Part shown: piece after piece, positions 27,923 to 37,488 of the stretch
How the letters are laid out: each line of letters opens with the position of its first letter
How positions within the stretch are numbered: position 1 is the stretch's first letter
Origin: Labrenzia sp. VG12
GTDB lineage: Bacteria; Pseudomonadota; Alphaproteobacteria; Rhizobiales; Stappiaceae
Assembly: GCF_002237595.1 (NCBI RefSeq)
Contig: NZ_CP022529.1
Location: forward strand, 1,364,001 to 1,428,000
DNA: 64,000 bases
Direction: 5' to 3'
The notes under the pieces: model-generated
The model's database searches: none
The model's input: the letters and a program-made list of their open reading frames with translations, nothing else
Told to the model about the DNA's origin: nothing
Made by a program: the position numbers and the translations under genes

Positions 27923-28747
27923 TCAGCCGGCAGGTGTAAGAATGAGGGTAAGCCCGAAGAGCTGTTCGGCCGGCACGATTTTCTTCTGGTCGAGCCCCTG
28001 GCACGCAATCTCGAGCGCGGCAATCTGCGGCAGATCGCCAGTCACCGACGATGCCGCCTCCGCGCCGACCAGTGCCTGATAGGCATAAGGGGTCAGAACA
28101 CGAATATCGCCGCGCGCTGTCTCAAGCTCGAGACCAAGGCTCGTTGCCCGCATTTCCCGCTGTCCCGTAAAGCCCCCCAGGAATTCATGATGATCCGAAG
28201 GATCGGCCGCGATCATGTAGATGGCCCCGACGGAGCAGGCCCCGTTGGCATGGCTCTGAAACGCCGGTTTCCAGAAGTTCTCCGGGAATTTGTTGTGACA
28301 GGTGAAATACCCGATGCCCGGACTGAGATCATCGCCGACAAGCGTCAGGTCGAAGGCCACCTGGGCCGTGCTGCCATCTGCCAGATGAGCCGTTCTTTCA
28401 AAGGAAAACGGGTCGTAGAGATGCAGCCCGGCACGTTGAAAGTCGGATCGATCCTTCTCCGCACCGGTACTGTCGAGCACCAGCATGCTCGCCCCTTCCC
28501 GCGCCTTCAGGAAATCCCTGTTGAAGGCACCGAAGGAAAAGGCGTTTCCGGAAGTCTCGGAGATCTTCTCCGGTTCTGCGACACTCAAAAGTTCAATGAA
28601 AAACCGGTCCAGCTGGACAAGCCGATTGGCCGTTCCCCAGGGATGACGGTTTTCCGGAGTGACGGTGAACCCGAGCTCGGAATAGGCCTGACCCGCTTTC
28701 TCAAGATCCTTCACCGCGACAACGAGATGATCCAGTCCACGCACCAT
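27923..28747 (-). CDS. VOC/glyoxalase-like domain protein
   Basis: 274 residues. The opening GLDHLVVAVKDLEKAGQAYSELGFTVTPENRHPWGTANRLVQL is the VOC-superfamily metal-binding half-domain (His near residue 7 is a likely ligand), with a second half later (SVGAIYMIAADPSDHHEFLGGFTG). This resembles glyoxalase-like domain proteins of unknown substrate. It lies 26 bases after pyrG on the same strand, so it may be cotranscribed with it. Confidence 0.82.
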   Translation of the reverse strand: MVRGLDHLVVAVKDLEKAGQAYSELGFTVTPENRHPWGTANRLVQLDRFFIELLSVAEPEKISETSGNAFSFGAFNRDFLKAREGASMLVLDSTGAEKDRSDFQRAGLHLYDPFSFERTAHLADGSTAQVAFDLTLVGDDLSPGIGYFTCHNKFPENFWKPAFQSHANGACSVGAIYMIAADPSDHHEFLGGFTGQREMRATSLGLELETARGDIRVLTPYAYQALVGAEAASSVTGDLPQIAALEIACQGLDQKKIVPAEQLFGLTLILTPAG

Positions 28748-28773
28748 GGCCCAGTCCTTTTTTCTTCGGGAGA

Positions 28774-30402
28774 TCAGACCAGCCTGCTCTGCTGAACAGC
28801 AGCGCCGATGAACGAGGCAAACAGCGGATGCGGATCAAACGGCCGCGACTTCAGCTCCGGATGGTACTGAACGCCGACAAACCAGGGATGGTCCGCGATC
28901 TCGACCGTTTCCGGCAGAACGCCGTCCGGGGAAGTGCCGGCAAAGATTAGCCCGCAATCTTCCAACTGCTCGCGATAGCCGATATTGACTTCGTACCGGT
29001 GACGGTGGCGCTCGGAAATGCTGGTCGATCCGTAGATGTCTGCAATCTTGGAACCGGCCTTCAGCGCAGCCGGATAGGCGCCGAGACGCATGGTGCCGCC
29101 AAGGTCGCCGTCTACGTTGCGCACTTCCTTTTCGTTGCCCTTGGTCCATTCTGTCATCAGACCGACAACCGGCTCCTTGGCTGGACCAAACTCGGTCGAG
29201 TTGGCTTCCTTGATACCGGCAAGGTTTCGGGCAGCCTCCAGAACGGCCATCTGCATCCCGAAGCAGATGCCGAAATAAGGAATATTGCGGGTGCGCGCGT
29301 AATGTGCCGCCGCAATCTTGCCTTCCGCACCGCGCTCGCCAAAGCCGCCGGGAACCAGAATGCCGTGCACACCCTCCAGATAGGGACTCGGATCTTCCTT
29401 TTCGAAGGTCTCCGATTCGATCCACTCCAGCTCCACCTTCACCCTGTTGGCGATGCCGCCATGGACGAGCGCCTCGATCAGGGATTTATAGGCATCCTTC
29501 AGAACGGTGTACTTGCCGACAATGGCGATCTTCACTTCGCCTTCCGGATTGGCGACGGCCGCGGAAATACCCTCCCAGCGGTCGAGCGCCGGAGCCGGTG
29601 TGCCCTTGAGGCCAAACGCTGCCAGAACCTCATCGTCGAGGCCCTCCTTGTGATAGGCAATCGGCACGTCATAGATCGACTTCACGTCATAGGCCGGGAT
29701 CACGGCGCTTTCGCGCACGTTACAGAACAGCGACAGCTTGCGCTTTTCCGTTTCCGGGATCGGGCGGTCACAGCGGATCATCAGGATATCCGGCTGAATG
29801 CCGATCGAACGCAGTTCCTTCACCGAGTGCTGGGTCGGCTTGGTCTTCATTTCGCCGGCGCTCGGGATATAGGGCATCAGGGTCAGATGCACGTAGACCG
29901 CATCGCCACGCGGCAGGTCGTTGCCAAGCTGGCGGATCGCCTCGAAGAACGGCAGGCCTTCGATGTCACCGACCGTGCCGCCGATTTCGACGAGGACAAA
30001 GTCATAGTCCTCGTTGCCGTCGAGCACGAAGTTCTTGATCGCGTCGGTCACGTGCGGAATCACCTGAACGGTGCCGCCGAGATAATCGCCGCGCCGCTCC
30101 TTGGCGATGATGTTCTGATAGATCCGGCCGGTCGTGATGTTGTCCTGCTGATTGGCAGGACGACCGGTAAACCGCTCGTAGTGCCCCAGGTCCAGATCGG
30201 TCTCCGCACCGTCATCGGTGACGAAACACTCGCCGTGCTGATACGGGCTCATCGTGCCCGGATCGACATTGAGATAGGGATCGAGTTTACGGAGACGGAC
30301 CTTGTATCCCCGCGCCTGGAGCAATGCGCCCAAAGCCGCGGAAGCAAGACCTTTACCAAGCGAGGAAACCACGCCGCCAGTGATGAAAATGTATCGCGCC
30401 AT
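28774..30402 (-). CDS. pyrG: CTP synthase
   Basis: 542 residues from ATG 30402 (MARYIFITGGVVSSLGKG); 13 more open upstream codons are not used in the family. Converts UTP, ATP and glutamine to CTP. The amidoligase domain shows the P-loop GGVVSSLGKGL and the Mg/UTP region EIGGTVGDIEGLPF; the class I glutaminase shows the nucleophile C380 in YFGICFGMQM and the C-terminal His/Glu in VGVQYHPELKSRP. Length normal. It follows secG. Confidence 0.97.
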   Translation of the reverse strand: MARYIFITGGVVSSLGKGLASAALGALLQARGYKVRLRKLDPYLNVDPGTMSPYQHGECFVTDDGAETDLDLGHYERFTGRPANQQDNITTGRIYQNIIAKERRGDYLGGTVQVIPHVTDAIKNFVLDGNEDYDFVLVEIGGTVGDIEGLPFFEAIRQLGNDLPRGDAVYVHLTLMPYIPSAGEMKTKPTQHSVKELRSIGIQPDILMIRCDRPIPETEKRKLSLFCNVRESAVIPAYDVKSIYDVPIAYHKEGLDDEVLAAFGLKGTPAPALDRWEGISAAVANPEGEVKIAIVGKYTVLKDAYKSLIEALVHGGIANRVKVELEWIESETFEKEDPSPYLEGVHGILVPGGFGERGAEGKIAAAHYARTRNIPYFGICFGMQMAVLEAARNLAGIKEANSTEFGPAKEPVVGLMTEWTKGNEKEVRNVDGDLGGTMRLGAYPAALKAGSKIADIYGSTSISERHRHRYEVNIGYREQLEDCGLIFAGTSPDGVLPETVEIADHPWFVGVQYHPELKSRPFDPHPLFASFIGAAVQQSRLV

Positions 30403-30464
30403 GGACCAATACCATATCCTTGCCGAGGGCGATTTGGCCACTCGGGAGTTGCGTTCTCAACACA

Positions 30465-30495
30465 TAAAAATGCCCTGCGAAATCAGCCGCAGGGC
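30465..30495 (-). terminator. Rho-independent terminator after secG
   Basis: On the minus strand a perfect 9-base stem TGCCCTGCG/CGCAGGGCA around an 8-base loop is followed by TTTTTATG. It lies about 40 bases after the secG stop and 60 before the pyrG start, so it should end the secG transcript. Confidence 0.85.
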
Positions 30496-30535
30496 ATATG
30501 TCAGATGAAAGGGCCGTTTGGCCCGGTCGGCCGCC

Positions 30536-30916
30536 TTACTGCGCGGCCGGGACCTGAGGTCCGGAAGGCTGGCTCTGCTCCTTGAGCGAATCGAGGATAC
30601 CACCGGTACCATCGCCTGCGGGAGTTTCAACCGGCGACGTCGCGCCATCAGTAGCTGCCGGAATCGCGTCTAGAACCGACCCGGGCCGTTCCGTGTTCTT
30701 GGCGATCAGGCTGAGCGCCAGGGACGTCACGAAAAACGCAACAGCCAGAATGGCGGTCGCCCGCGTCAGGATGTTGGCCGTTCCACGGCTGGACATCAGC
30801 CCGCCGCCGCCACCGCCGCCAATCCCGAGCGCGCCGCCTTCGGAACGCTGCAGGAGGACAACAAGCACAAGGGCCAGTACGACCATCAGGTGGATGACGA
30901 TGACTACGGTTTCCAT
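30536..30916 (-). CDS. secG: Preprotein translocase subunit SecG
   Basis: 126 residues. Two membrane helices (about 2-22, VVIVIHLMVVLALVLVVLLQ, and about 53-73) flank the conserved QRSEGGALGIGGG segment, here followed by a run of Gly, and the family's TRATAILAVAFFVTSL. SecG assists SecYE in protein export. The Pro/Thr/Gly-rich C-terminal tail of about 45 residues is usual in alphaproteobacteria. Its neighbours tpiA and pyrG are also the usual ones. Confidence 0.94.
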   Translation of the reverse strand: METVVIVIHLMVVLALVLVVLLQRSEGGALGIGGGGGGGLMSSRGTANILTRATAILAVAFFVTSLALSLIAKNTERPGSVLDAIPAATDGATSPVETPAGDGTGGILDSLKEQSQPSGPQVPAAQ

Positions 30917-31025
30917 CGAATGCCATTCTTCATTGTTTTCAAGATTTGCGGCCTTCTACACCAGACGCCGCCCGCTTTCTACCCTTCAATTGCACCTTCG
31001 TCACAGAAGCTTCAAGGGACAGCGA

Positions 31026-31784
31026 TCACGAATAGGCGGCCAGAATCCCCAGAAAGTCATCTGCCTTGAGGCTCGCGCCCCCAACCAGGGCGCCGTCGAC
31101 ATTGGCAACACCCATCAATTCCCTGGCATTTGCAGGCTTCACCGACCCGCCGTAGAGCAGCCGCATCGAGGAACCGGTGGCCCCGAACCGGGCTTCAAGA
31201 TTGTCCCGCATGGCCTTGTGCATTTCTTCGACATCGCCAGCCGTCGGCGTCAGGCCGGTGCCGATCGCCCAGACGGGCTCATAGGCAATGACCGTGTTTT
31301 CAGCCGTTGCACCATCCGGTACGGAACCCGCGAGCTGACGCTCAACCACGGACAGCGCCTCGCCGGCCTTGCGTTCTGCTTCGGTTTCTCCGACGCAAAT
31401 GATGGCAACGAGCCCCGCCCGCCAGGCGGCCTGAGCCTTGGCGTTCACGTCCGCATCGCTTTCGCCATGGTCGGTGCGCCGCTCCGAATGCCCGACAATG
31501 ACGGCCGCGGCGCCGGCATCAGCAAGCATTTCCGCCGAAATGTCACCAGTATGGGCACCCGACGCATTTGCGTGGCAATCCTGGCCGCCGACACGCATCG
31601 GGCCTTTTCCGGCCTTGTCCGCGAGAGCTGCAACGAGGGTTGCCGGAGCGCAGATCATCGCGTCCACCGCATCGGCCAGATCGTCCGAAAGGCCTGCAAT
31701 CATCTTGTAGAATTCCGACTGATTGGCCTTCAGTCCGTTCATTTTCCAGTTACCCGCGACCAGCGGCTTGATCTGTGCGCTCAT
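31026..31784 (-). CDS. tpiA: Triosephosphate isomerase
   Basis: 252 residues; interconverts dihydroxyacetone phosphate and glyceraldehyde-3-phosphate. Catalytic residues are visible: Lys in GNWKMNG (about 14), His in VIVGHSERR (about 96), Glu in AYEPVWAIGTG (about 168), and phosphate-binding YGGSVKPAN and GALVGGASL near the C-terminus. Length normal. Divergent from ppiD. Confidence 0.97.
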   Translation of the reverse strand: MSAQIKPLVAGNWKMNGLKANQSEFYKMIAGLSDDLADAVDAMICAPATLVAALADKAGKGPMRVGGQDCHANASGAHTGDISAEMLADAGAAAVIVGHSERRTDHGESDADVNAKAQAAWRAGLVAIICVGETEAERKAGEALSVVERQLAGSVPDGATAENTVIAYEPVWAIGTGLTPTAGDVEEMHKAMRDNLEARFGATGSSMRLLYGGSVKPANARELMGVANVDGALVGGASLKADDFLGILAAYS

Positions 31785-32011
31785 CTCTCGGTTTCTCCCG
31801 CAGATTCTGTCAGTTGCCGCTTATAGAGCAGAAGCATCGGCGCCATGCAATCTTCCAGAAGACGGGAAAACACAATTCGCCCTCGAAGATTGTCAATGCC
31901 CGCCTTGCGGCCACGTCGCCTCCTCTTTATGATCCGCCCGCTCCGGCCAAGGCCGGTCCTTAGGTCAGCCGCATAACCGGCTGCTGGAATGATAAGAATA
32001 CGGGAGACGTC

Positions 32012-33904
32012 ATGCTTGACGCGCTGCGCAAGGGCGCCGGTACCTGGCTTGCCAAAATTTTCATCGCGCTACTGATCTTCAGCTTTGCTGTCTGGGGCGT
32101 CAGCGGTTTCTTGACCGGGGTCGGTCAGAACACGGCAGCCAAGGTCGGAGACACCGAAGTCACGCTCATGGATCTCGATCGTGTCTACCGACAGGATCTC
32201 AATCGCATCAGCCAGCAGGTGGGACGGCCGTTGACGCCGATCGAAGGATCGGCACTTGGCATTCCGCAGCAGACCCTGGGCAAGCTGATTGCCGAAGCCG
32301 CGCTCAACGATACAGCCACCAGTCTGAAACTCGGTGTTTCGGACGAACGGCTCGCCCGTATCATTCAAAGTGACCCGGCCTTCAAGGGACTGAGCGGCAA
32401 TTACGACCGCAACCGGCTGCAGCAGGTGCTGCAGAACAACGGCTACCGGGAAGACGAATATGTCGTCGAACGGCGCAAGGTGGCCGAGCGTGGCCAGCTT
32501 GCGGAAGGTCTCGCCGGTGGCATGAAGGCACCGGCCGCGTATCTGCAGGCCTTTGACGCTTTTCAGCGCGAAACCCGCTCTGTCGACTACATCCTGGTGA
32601 CCCCGGACTATGTCGGCGAGATCGAGGACCCGGCCGAAGACGTTTTGAGCAACTTCTTCCAGGACAATCTGGCTGAGTTTCGGGCACCTGAGTACCGGGC
32701 CATCAAGTTTGTCGAGTTGACCCCGAGCGCCCTCGCTCGCCCGGACGACATCTCAGAAGAAGATGCCCGATCCGAGTATGAGATCCGCAAGGCGGATTAC
32801 TCCCAGCCGGAGCGCCGCAAGGTCCGTCAGATGTCCTTCCCCTCTGCCGAGGATGCCAACAAGGCTGCGGCGGAACTGGCCGGCGGCAAGAGCTTTGACG
32901 ATCTGATGACAGAGCGCAATCTGTCCAGCAACGACGTTGCGCTCGGCACCATGGCCAAGGCGGACTTCCTGGATGAAGCCATTGGCGATGCCGCATTCTC
33001 TCTTGCGGAGGGCGAAACCAGCGGTGCCGTCGACGGACGTTTTTCAACGGTGATCGTCAACGTTGAGGAAATCCTACCGGAAGCGACGCAGCCCTTTGAA
33101 GACGTCAGGGACGCAATCGTCACCGAACTGGCGAACGAACAGGCTGAGCGTGAGATTCTGGACCTGCTTGACGAAGTTGAAGATGCTCGCGCTGGTGGCG
33201 CCTTGCTTGATGAAGTCGGCGAACGCTTCTCCTTGGCGGTCCAGGCCCCGGCTGCCTTTGATGCTTCCGGACAAGGCGTCGACGGGACCGCCGTTGCCCT
33301 TCCGGATGCGGATGGCCTCGTGGCCGGCACCTTTGAAAGCGACATCGGCATTGAAAACGATGTTCTTCAGATGGGTGACCAGGGGTTCCTCTGGTACGAA
33401 GTCTCTGAAGTCACTCCGTCGCGCGATCGCACGCTCGACGAGGTCAGGGATGATGTCATTGCCGCCTGGAAGCGGGAAGAGCTGACCAGGCGCATGGATG
33501 AAAGCGCCGCGGATCTGCTTTCCAAGGTTGAAAACGGAACGCCGTTCATTGCACTTGCAGCTGAAACCGGCCTGGCCGTCCAGCCCGCACAGGGGCTGAC
33601 CAGGACGGCCCCCTCCGGAAATCTCGGTCGTGACGCCCTTGAGGCCGTGTTCAGCGGACCTGTCGGCACCGCCGCCTCTACGGCTTCGGCAGACGGCAGT
33701 GGCCGCGTGGTTCTGAGGGTCACCGGCTCGACGGTGCCTGAGTTCGATCCGTCCGCACCCCAGGTTGTTGCGCTTGGCAACCAGGTGTCCCAGCAGATCC
33801 AAGATACCTTGCTTGGACAATTCATCACCGACCAGGAGACCAAGGCCGGTGTCGAGATCAACAATGCAGGTGTCACCCGGATCCTCGGGCTGGACAACAA
33901 CTGA
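32012..33904 (+). CDS. ppiD: Periplasmic folding chaperone / peptidyl-prolyl isomerase, PpiD type
   Basis: 630 residues. An N-terminal membrane anchor (about 14-36, WLAKIFIALLIFSFAVWGVSGF), then a SurA-N-like chaperone domain (AAKVGDTEVTLMDLDRVYRQDLNR), a central parvulin-like rotamase region (about 270-370), and a long C-terminal helical domain. PpiD helps newly exported proteins at the Sec translocon. In alphaproteobacteria it commonly precedes trpD, as here (23 bases). Confidence 0.9.
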   Translation: MLDALRKGAGTWLAKIFIALLIFSFAVWGVSGFLTGVGQNTAAKVGDTEVTLMDLDRVYRQDLNRISQQVGRPLTPIEGSALGIPQQTLGKLIAEAALNDTATSLKLGVSDERLARIIQSDPAFKGLSGNYDRNRLQQVLQNNGYREDEYVVERRKVAERGQLAEGLAGGMKAPAAYLQAFDAFQRETRSVDYILVTPDYVGEIEDPAEDVLSNFFQDNLAEFRAPEYRAIKFVELTPSALARPDDISEEDARSEYEIRKADYSQPERRKVRQMSFPSAEDANKAAAELAGGKSFDDLMTERNLSSNDVALGTMAKADFLDEAIGDAAFSLAEGETSGAVDGRFSTVIVNVEEILPEATQPFEDVRDAIVTELANEQAEREILDLLDEVEDARAGGALLDEVGERFSLAVQAPAAFDASGQGVDGTAVALPDADGLVAGTFESDIGIENDVLQMGDQGFLWYEVSEVTPSRDRTLDEVRDDVIAAWKREELTRRMDESAADLLSKVENGTPFIALAAETGLAVQPAQGLTRTAPSGNLGRDALEAVFSGPVGTAASTASADGSGRVVLRVTGSTVPEFDPSAPQVVALGNQVSQQIQDTLLGQFITDQETKAGVEINNAGVTRILGLDNN

Positions 33905-33927
33905 TCTGAATTGGGTGGGATGACATC

Positions 33928-34941
33928 ATGAGCACATTCAAGGACCTCATTGCCAAGGTCGCAGACGGCCATGCCCTGAGCCTGGAAGAGGCCCGCGAGG
34001 CTTTCGAGGTCATCCTGTCCGGTTCCGCGACCCCGTCGCAGCTCGGCGGCTTTCTGATGGCGCTGAGGGTTCGGGGCGAAAGCATCAACGAGGTGACAGG
34101 CGCTGTCGCGACCATGCGCGCCAAGATGCTGCCCGTCGAAGCCCCATCGGATGCGATCGACATTGTCGGCACGGGCGGTGACAGTTCCGGGAGCTACAAT
34201 ATCTCGACCTGCACCGCGATTGTTGTCGCCGGTTGCGGTGTACCGGTTGCAAAACATGGCAACCGATCCCTGTCCTCCAAATCGGGTGCCGCCGAAGCCC
34301 TTTCCGAACTCGGCGTCAATATCGACATTGACCCGCAAACGATTTCCAGCTGCCTTCAAAAGGCGGGCATCGGCTTCATGTTCGCCCCCCTGCACCATGC
34401 TGCGATGAAGCATGTCGGACCGACGCGCATGGAACTCGGCACCCGGACGATCTTCAATCTGCTTGGACCTCTGTCCAACCCGGCCGGCGTCAAGCGGCAG
34501 ATGGTGGGTGTATTCGCCCGCAAATGGGTTGAACCGGTTGCCGAAGCCCTGAAGCAACTCGGCTCGGAAAAGGCCTGGGTCGTGCACGGCTCCGACGGCA
34601 TGGACGAAATCACAACAACCGGCCCGACTTTCGTATGTGAACTGAATGGGGGCACCCTCAGGTCTTTCGAGATCTCCCCGGAAGATGCCGGCCTGCCGAT
34701 TGCCGATGCCAAGGATCTGAAAGGTGGATTGCCCGCGGAGAACGCACGCGCACTGCGCGAGGTGCTTGCCGGTGCAAAGAACGCCTACCGGGACATCGTC
34801 TTGTTCAATTCGGCTGCTTCCCTTCTGGTGGCTGACAAGGTTAGCGACCTGAAGGCCGGGGTTGAACTGGCGGCCAATGCCATTGACACGGGCTCTGCCG
34901 CAGACACAATTGAAAAACTCGTCGCAGCGTCGAACGGATAA
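33928..34941 (+). CDS. trpD: Anthranilate phosphoribosyltransferase
   Basis: 337 residues; attaches phosphoribose to anthranilate, the second step of tryptophan synthesis. The PRPP-binding motif is seen as DIVGTGGDSSGSYNIST (about 74-90), followed by AKHGNRSLSSKSGAAEALSELG and FAPLHHAAMKHVGPTR. Length normal. It is followed after three bases by trpC, so the two are translated together. Confidence 0.97.
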   Translation: MSTFKDLIAKVADGHALSLEEAREAFEVILSGSATPSQLGGFLMALRVRGESINEVTGAVATMRAKMLPVEAPSDAIDIVGTGGDSSGSYNISTCTAIVVAGCGVPVAKHGNRSLSSKSGAAEALSELGVNIDIDPQTISSCLQKAGIGFMFAPLHHAAMKHVGPTRMELGTRTIFNLLGPLSNPAGVKRQMVGVFARKWVEPVAEALKQLGSEKAWVVHGSDGMDEITTTGPTFVCELNGGTLRSFEISPEDAGLPIADAKDLKGGLPAENARALREVLAGAKNAYRDIVLFNSAASLLVADKVSDLKAGVELAANAIDTGSAADTIEKLVAASNG

Positions 34942-34944
34942 AGC

Positions 34945-35757
34945 ATGGCCGACATTCTGAAGAAAATCGAAGCCTACAAGCGCGAGGAAATCGCCGCGGC
35001 CAAGTCGGTCGTGTCGCTTGACGATCTCAAGGCGCGCATCACAGAGACTTCCGCACCGCGCGGTTTCCTGAAGGCGATCGAAGCCAAACAGGCAGCTGGC
35101 GACTACGCCCTGATCGCGGAAATCAAGAAAGCCAGCCCGTCGAAAGGCCTCATCCGGGAGGACTTCGATCCCCCTCTCCTCGCGAAGGCCTATGAAACCG
35201 GTGGAGCGGCCTGTCTCTCCGTTCTGACCGACACGCCCTCCTTCCAGGGAAAGCCTGAGTTCCTGACAGAGGCCCGGGCCGCCGTTTCGCTGCCCGCCTT
35301 GCGCAAGGACTTTCTCTACGATCCCTATCAGGTCTTTGAGGCCCGTGCCTGGGGCGGCGACTGTATCCTGATCATTCTGGCAGCCGTTGACGACGACACG
35401 GCCAGGGCACTTGAGGATACAGCCTTTGAATTGGGCATGGACGTTCTTCTTGAAGTGCACAATGGCGAAGAGCTGGAACGCGCCCTGAAGCTGTCCTCGC
35501 GCCTGGTCGGTATCAACAACCGTAACCTCAAGACCTTCGAGACCCGCCTGGAGACAAGCGAAGACCTTGCGCCGCAGATCCCGGATGACCGCATCATTGT
35601 CGGCGAATCCGGCCTGTTCACACCGGATGATCTCGCACGCATGACCAAGGTTGGCATCTCCACCTTCCTCATTGGCGAAAGCCTGATGCGGCAAGAGGAT
35701 GTGGCGACCGCCACCAAGACGCTGCTGGCGCGCCCTGCGCTGTCACAGGCGGTCTAG
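34945..35757 (+). CDS. trpC: Indole-3-glycerol phosphate synthase
   Basis: 270-residue single-domain TIM barrel that closes the indole ring. Catalytic marks: Glu in LIAEIKKASPSKG (about 53-66), Lys in LPALRKDFLYDPYQV (about 115), GINNRNLKTFE (about 190) and VGESGLFTPDD (about 215). Not fused to TrpF, as usual in alphaproteobacteria. Seven bases before moaC. Confidence 0.97.
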   Translation: MADILKKIEAYKREEIAAAKSVVSLDDLKARITETSAPRGFLKAIEAKQAAGDYALIAEIKKASPSKGLIREDFDPPLLAKAYETGGAACLSVLTDTPSFQGKPEFLTEARAAVSLPALRKDFLYDPYQVFEARAWGGDCILIILAAVDDDTARALEDTAFELGMDVLLEVHNGEELERALKLSSRLVGINNRNLKTFETRLETSEDLAPQIPDDRIIVGESGLFTPDDLARMTKVGISTFLIGESLMRQEDVATATKTLLARPALSQAV

Positions 35758-35764
35758 CCGGCTA

Positions 35765-36277
35765 ATGAGCGACATGGACCCGAAACTGACCCATCTGGAC
35801 GAGGCCGGTGCCGCCAACATGGTGGACGTGTCAGAGAAGGCGGTCACCCACCGGATCGCCGTTGCACGTGGAAGCGTCACCATGCGCCCGGAAACCCTCG
35901 ACCTGATCCGATCCGGAAACGCCAAAAAAGGCGATGTCATCGGGACCGCCCGCATTGCCGGGATCCTGGCTGCCAAGAAAACGCACGAATTGATCCCGCT
36001 CTGCCACCCCTTGATGCTGTCGAAGGTGACGGTGGACATCGAGCCGGATGACGCTCTTCCGGGTCTTGTCGTGACCGCGACGACCAAGGTCAGCGGCCAG
36101 ACCGGCGTTGAGATGGAAGCCCTGACCGCCTGTTCCCTCACCTGCCTGACGATTTATGACATGGCCAAGGCCGTCGACCGGGGCATAGTGATCAGCGACA
36201 TCTGCCTCGTGGAGAAGGCCGGCGGAAAATCCGGTCACTGGACGCTGGAAAAAGACGGCAGTCAGGGTGGCACCTGA
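35765..36277 (+). CDS. moaC: Cyclic pyranopterin monophosphate synthase
   Basis: 170 residues from ATG 35765; 22 upstream open codons lie inside trpC and are rejected. Second enzyme of molybdenum-cofactor synthesis. Family marks: MVDVSEKAVTHRIAVARG, KKTHELIPLCHPLMLSKV and GQTGVEMEALTACSLTCLTIYDM with the active-site Lys/Asp region AKAVDRG. Its stop TGA overlaps the moeA ATG in TGATG. Confidence 0.96.
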   Translation: MSDMDPKLTHLDEAGAANMVDVSEKAVTHRIAVARGSVTMRPETLDLIRSGNAKKGDVIGTARIAGILAAKKTHELIPLCHPLMLSKVTVDIEPDDALPGLVVTATTKVSGQTGVEMEALTACSLTCLTIYDMAKAVDRGIVISDICLVEKAGGKSGHWTLEKDGSQGGT

Positions 36278-37479
36278 TGAGCCTGATGCCAGTCGCGGAC
36301 GCGCTCTCCAAACTCCTGTCCGACGTTGCCGTTCTCGACACGGAAACGGTTCCGCTGGCGGAGGCCAATGGCCGAATTCTCGCAGCGCCGCTTGCCTCCA
36401 CCCGAACACAGCCGCCCTTTGCGGCCTCGGCCATGGATGGCTACGCCATCCGGCATGAAGACCTGAAAGACAGCGGCACAGAACTTGTCGTCATTGGCGA
36501 GGCGCCTGCCGGTCACGGGTTCAACGGCACTGTATCGGCAGGCCAGACGGTACGCATCTTCACTGGTGCGCCATTGCCGGAAGGTGCCGACACGATCCTC
36601 ATCCAGGAAAACGCCGTACGTGACGGCGACGGCATCAAGGTGCTGGAAGCTCCCGCCCGCGGTGCCTTCGTTCGCCCGGCCGGGCTCGACTTTTCTGAAG
36701 GTGACGTACTGCTCGCACCGCCTCTGAAACTCGCATTCCGGCATCTTGCCCTTGCCGCCGCGATGAACCATGCAGAAATTCCCGTTCGGCGCAAACCGAA
36801 GGTCGCGATCCTGGCAACCGGAGACGAGCTGGTTCGTCCCGGCACGCAGCCCGGTCCCGATCAGATCATCGCTTCCAATCACGCGGGCATCGCTGCCATG
36901 GTTGAGGATTGCGGGGGCGAGCCTGTTGATCTCGGCATCTCCCCAGATGACCCGATCACCCTGGCGGGCCATGTGCGCGATGCGATCACCGGCAGGGCCG
37001 ATATCCTGGTTACCCTTGGCGGCGCGTCCGTTGGCGACCATGACCTGGTCCAGGATGTTCTGGGCCAGGAAGGCATGGACCTTGCCTTCTGGCGCATCGC
37101 CATGCGTCCGGGCAAACCGCTCATGGCCGGTCGCCTCGGACCGACCAAGGTTCTTGGCCTTCCCGGCAATCCGGTCTCCAGCCTGGTGTGCGGATTGCTG
37201 TTCCTGAAACCGCTGATCGCGACGATGCTGGGCCGGCAGGTGGACGACGGCGCGCAGTCGGCCGTCCTGGCTGCGCCGCTGCCACAAAACGACCGGCGGC
37301 AGGACTATGTGCGGGCAATTCTTTCAGAAGATGAAAACGGCCAGTTGCAGGTCACGCCATTCGGCCGGCAGGACAGTTCCATGCTGAACCTTTTGGCCAG
37401 ATCAGGCGCACTGATCGTCCGCCCTCCCCATGCGCCGGCGCTCGAGGCCGGTGCAAGTGTCCCCATTCTGGTTCTTTGA
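36277..37479 (+). CDS. moeA: Molybdopterin molybdenumtransferase
   Basis: 400 residues; inserts molybdate into adenylylated molybdopterin. Visible: PPFAASAMDGYAI near 46-58, the MoCF-binding core AILATGDELV and GGASVGDHDLVQDVL (about 246-260), GLPGNPVSS (about 290), and a C-terminal beta-barrel domain. It overlaps the moaC stop by one base. The CODH-like molybdoenzyme a few kb away would need this cofactor. Convergent with the type I secretion genes: only nine bases separate the two stops. Confidence 0.95.
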   Translation: MSLMPVADALSKLLSDVAVLDTETVPLAEANGRILAAPLASTRTQPPFAASAMDGYAIRHEDLKDSGTELVVIGEAPAGHGFNGTVSAGQTVRIFTGAPLPEGADTILIQENAVRDGDGIKVLEAPARGAFVRPAGLDFSEGDVLLAPPLKLAFRHLALAAAMNHAEIPVRRKPKVAILATGDELVRPGTQPGPDQIIASNHAGIAAMVEDCGGEPVDLGISPDDPITLAGHVRDAITGRADILVTLGGASVGDHDLVQDVLGQEGMDLAFWRIAMRPGKPLMAGRLGPTKVLGLPGNPVSSLVCGLLFLKPLIATMLGRQVDDGAQSAVLAAPLPQNDRRQDYVRAILSEDENGQLQVTPFGRQDSSMLNLLARSGALIVRPPHAPALEAGASVPILVL

Positions 37480-37488
37480 GACGAGATC

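Noticed and set aside
33367..35694. A 775-residue minus-strand frame
   Set aside because: Spans the antisense of ppiD, trpD and trpC, three certain genes; no domain is seen.
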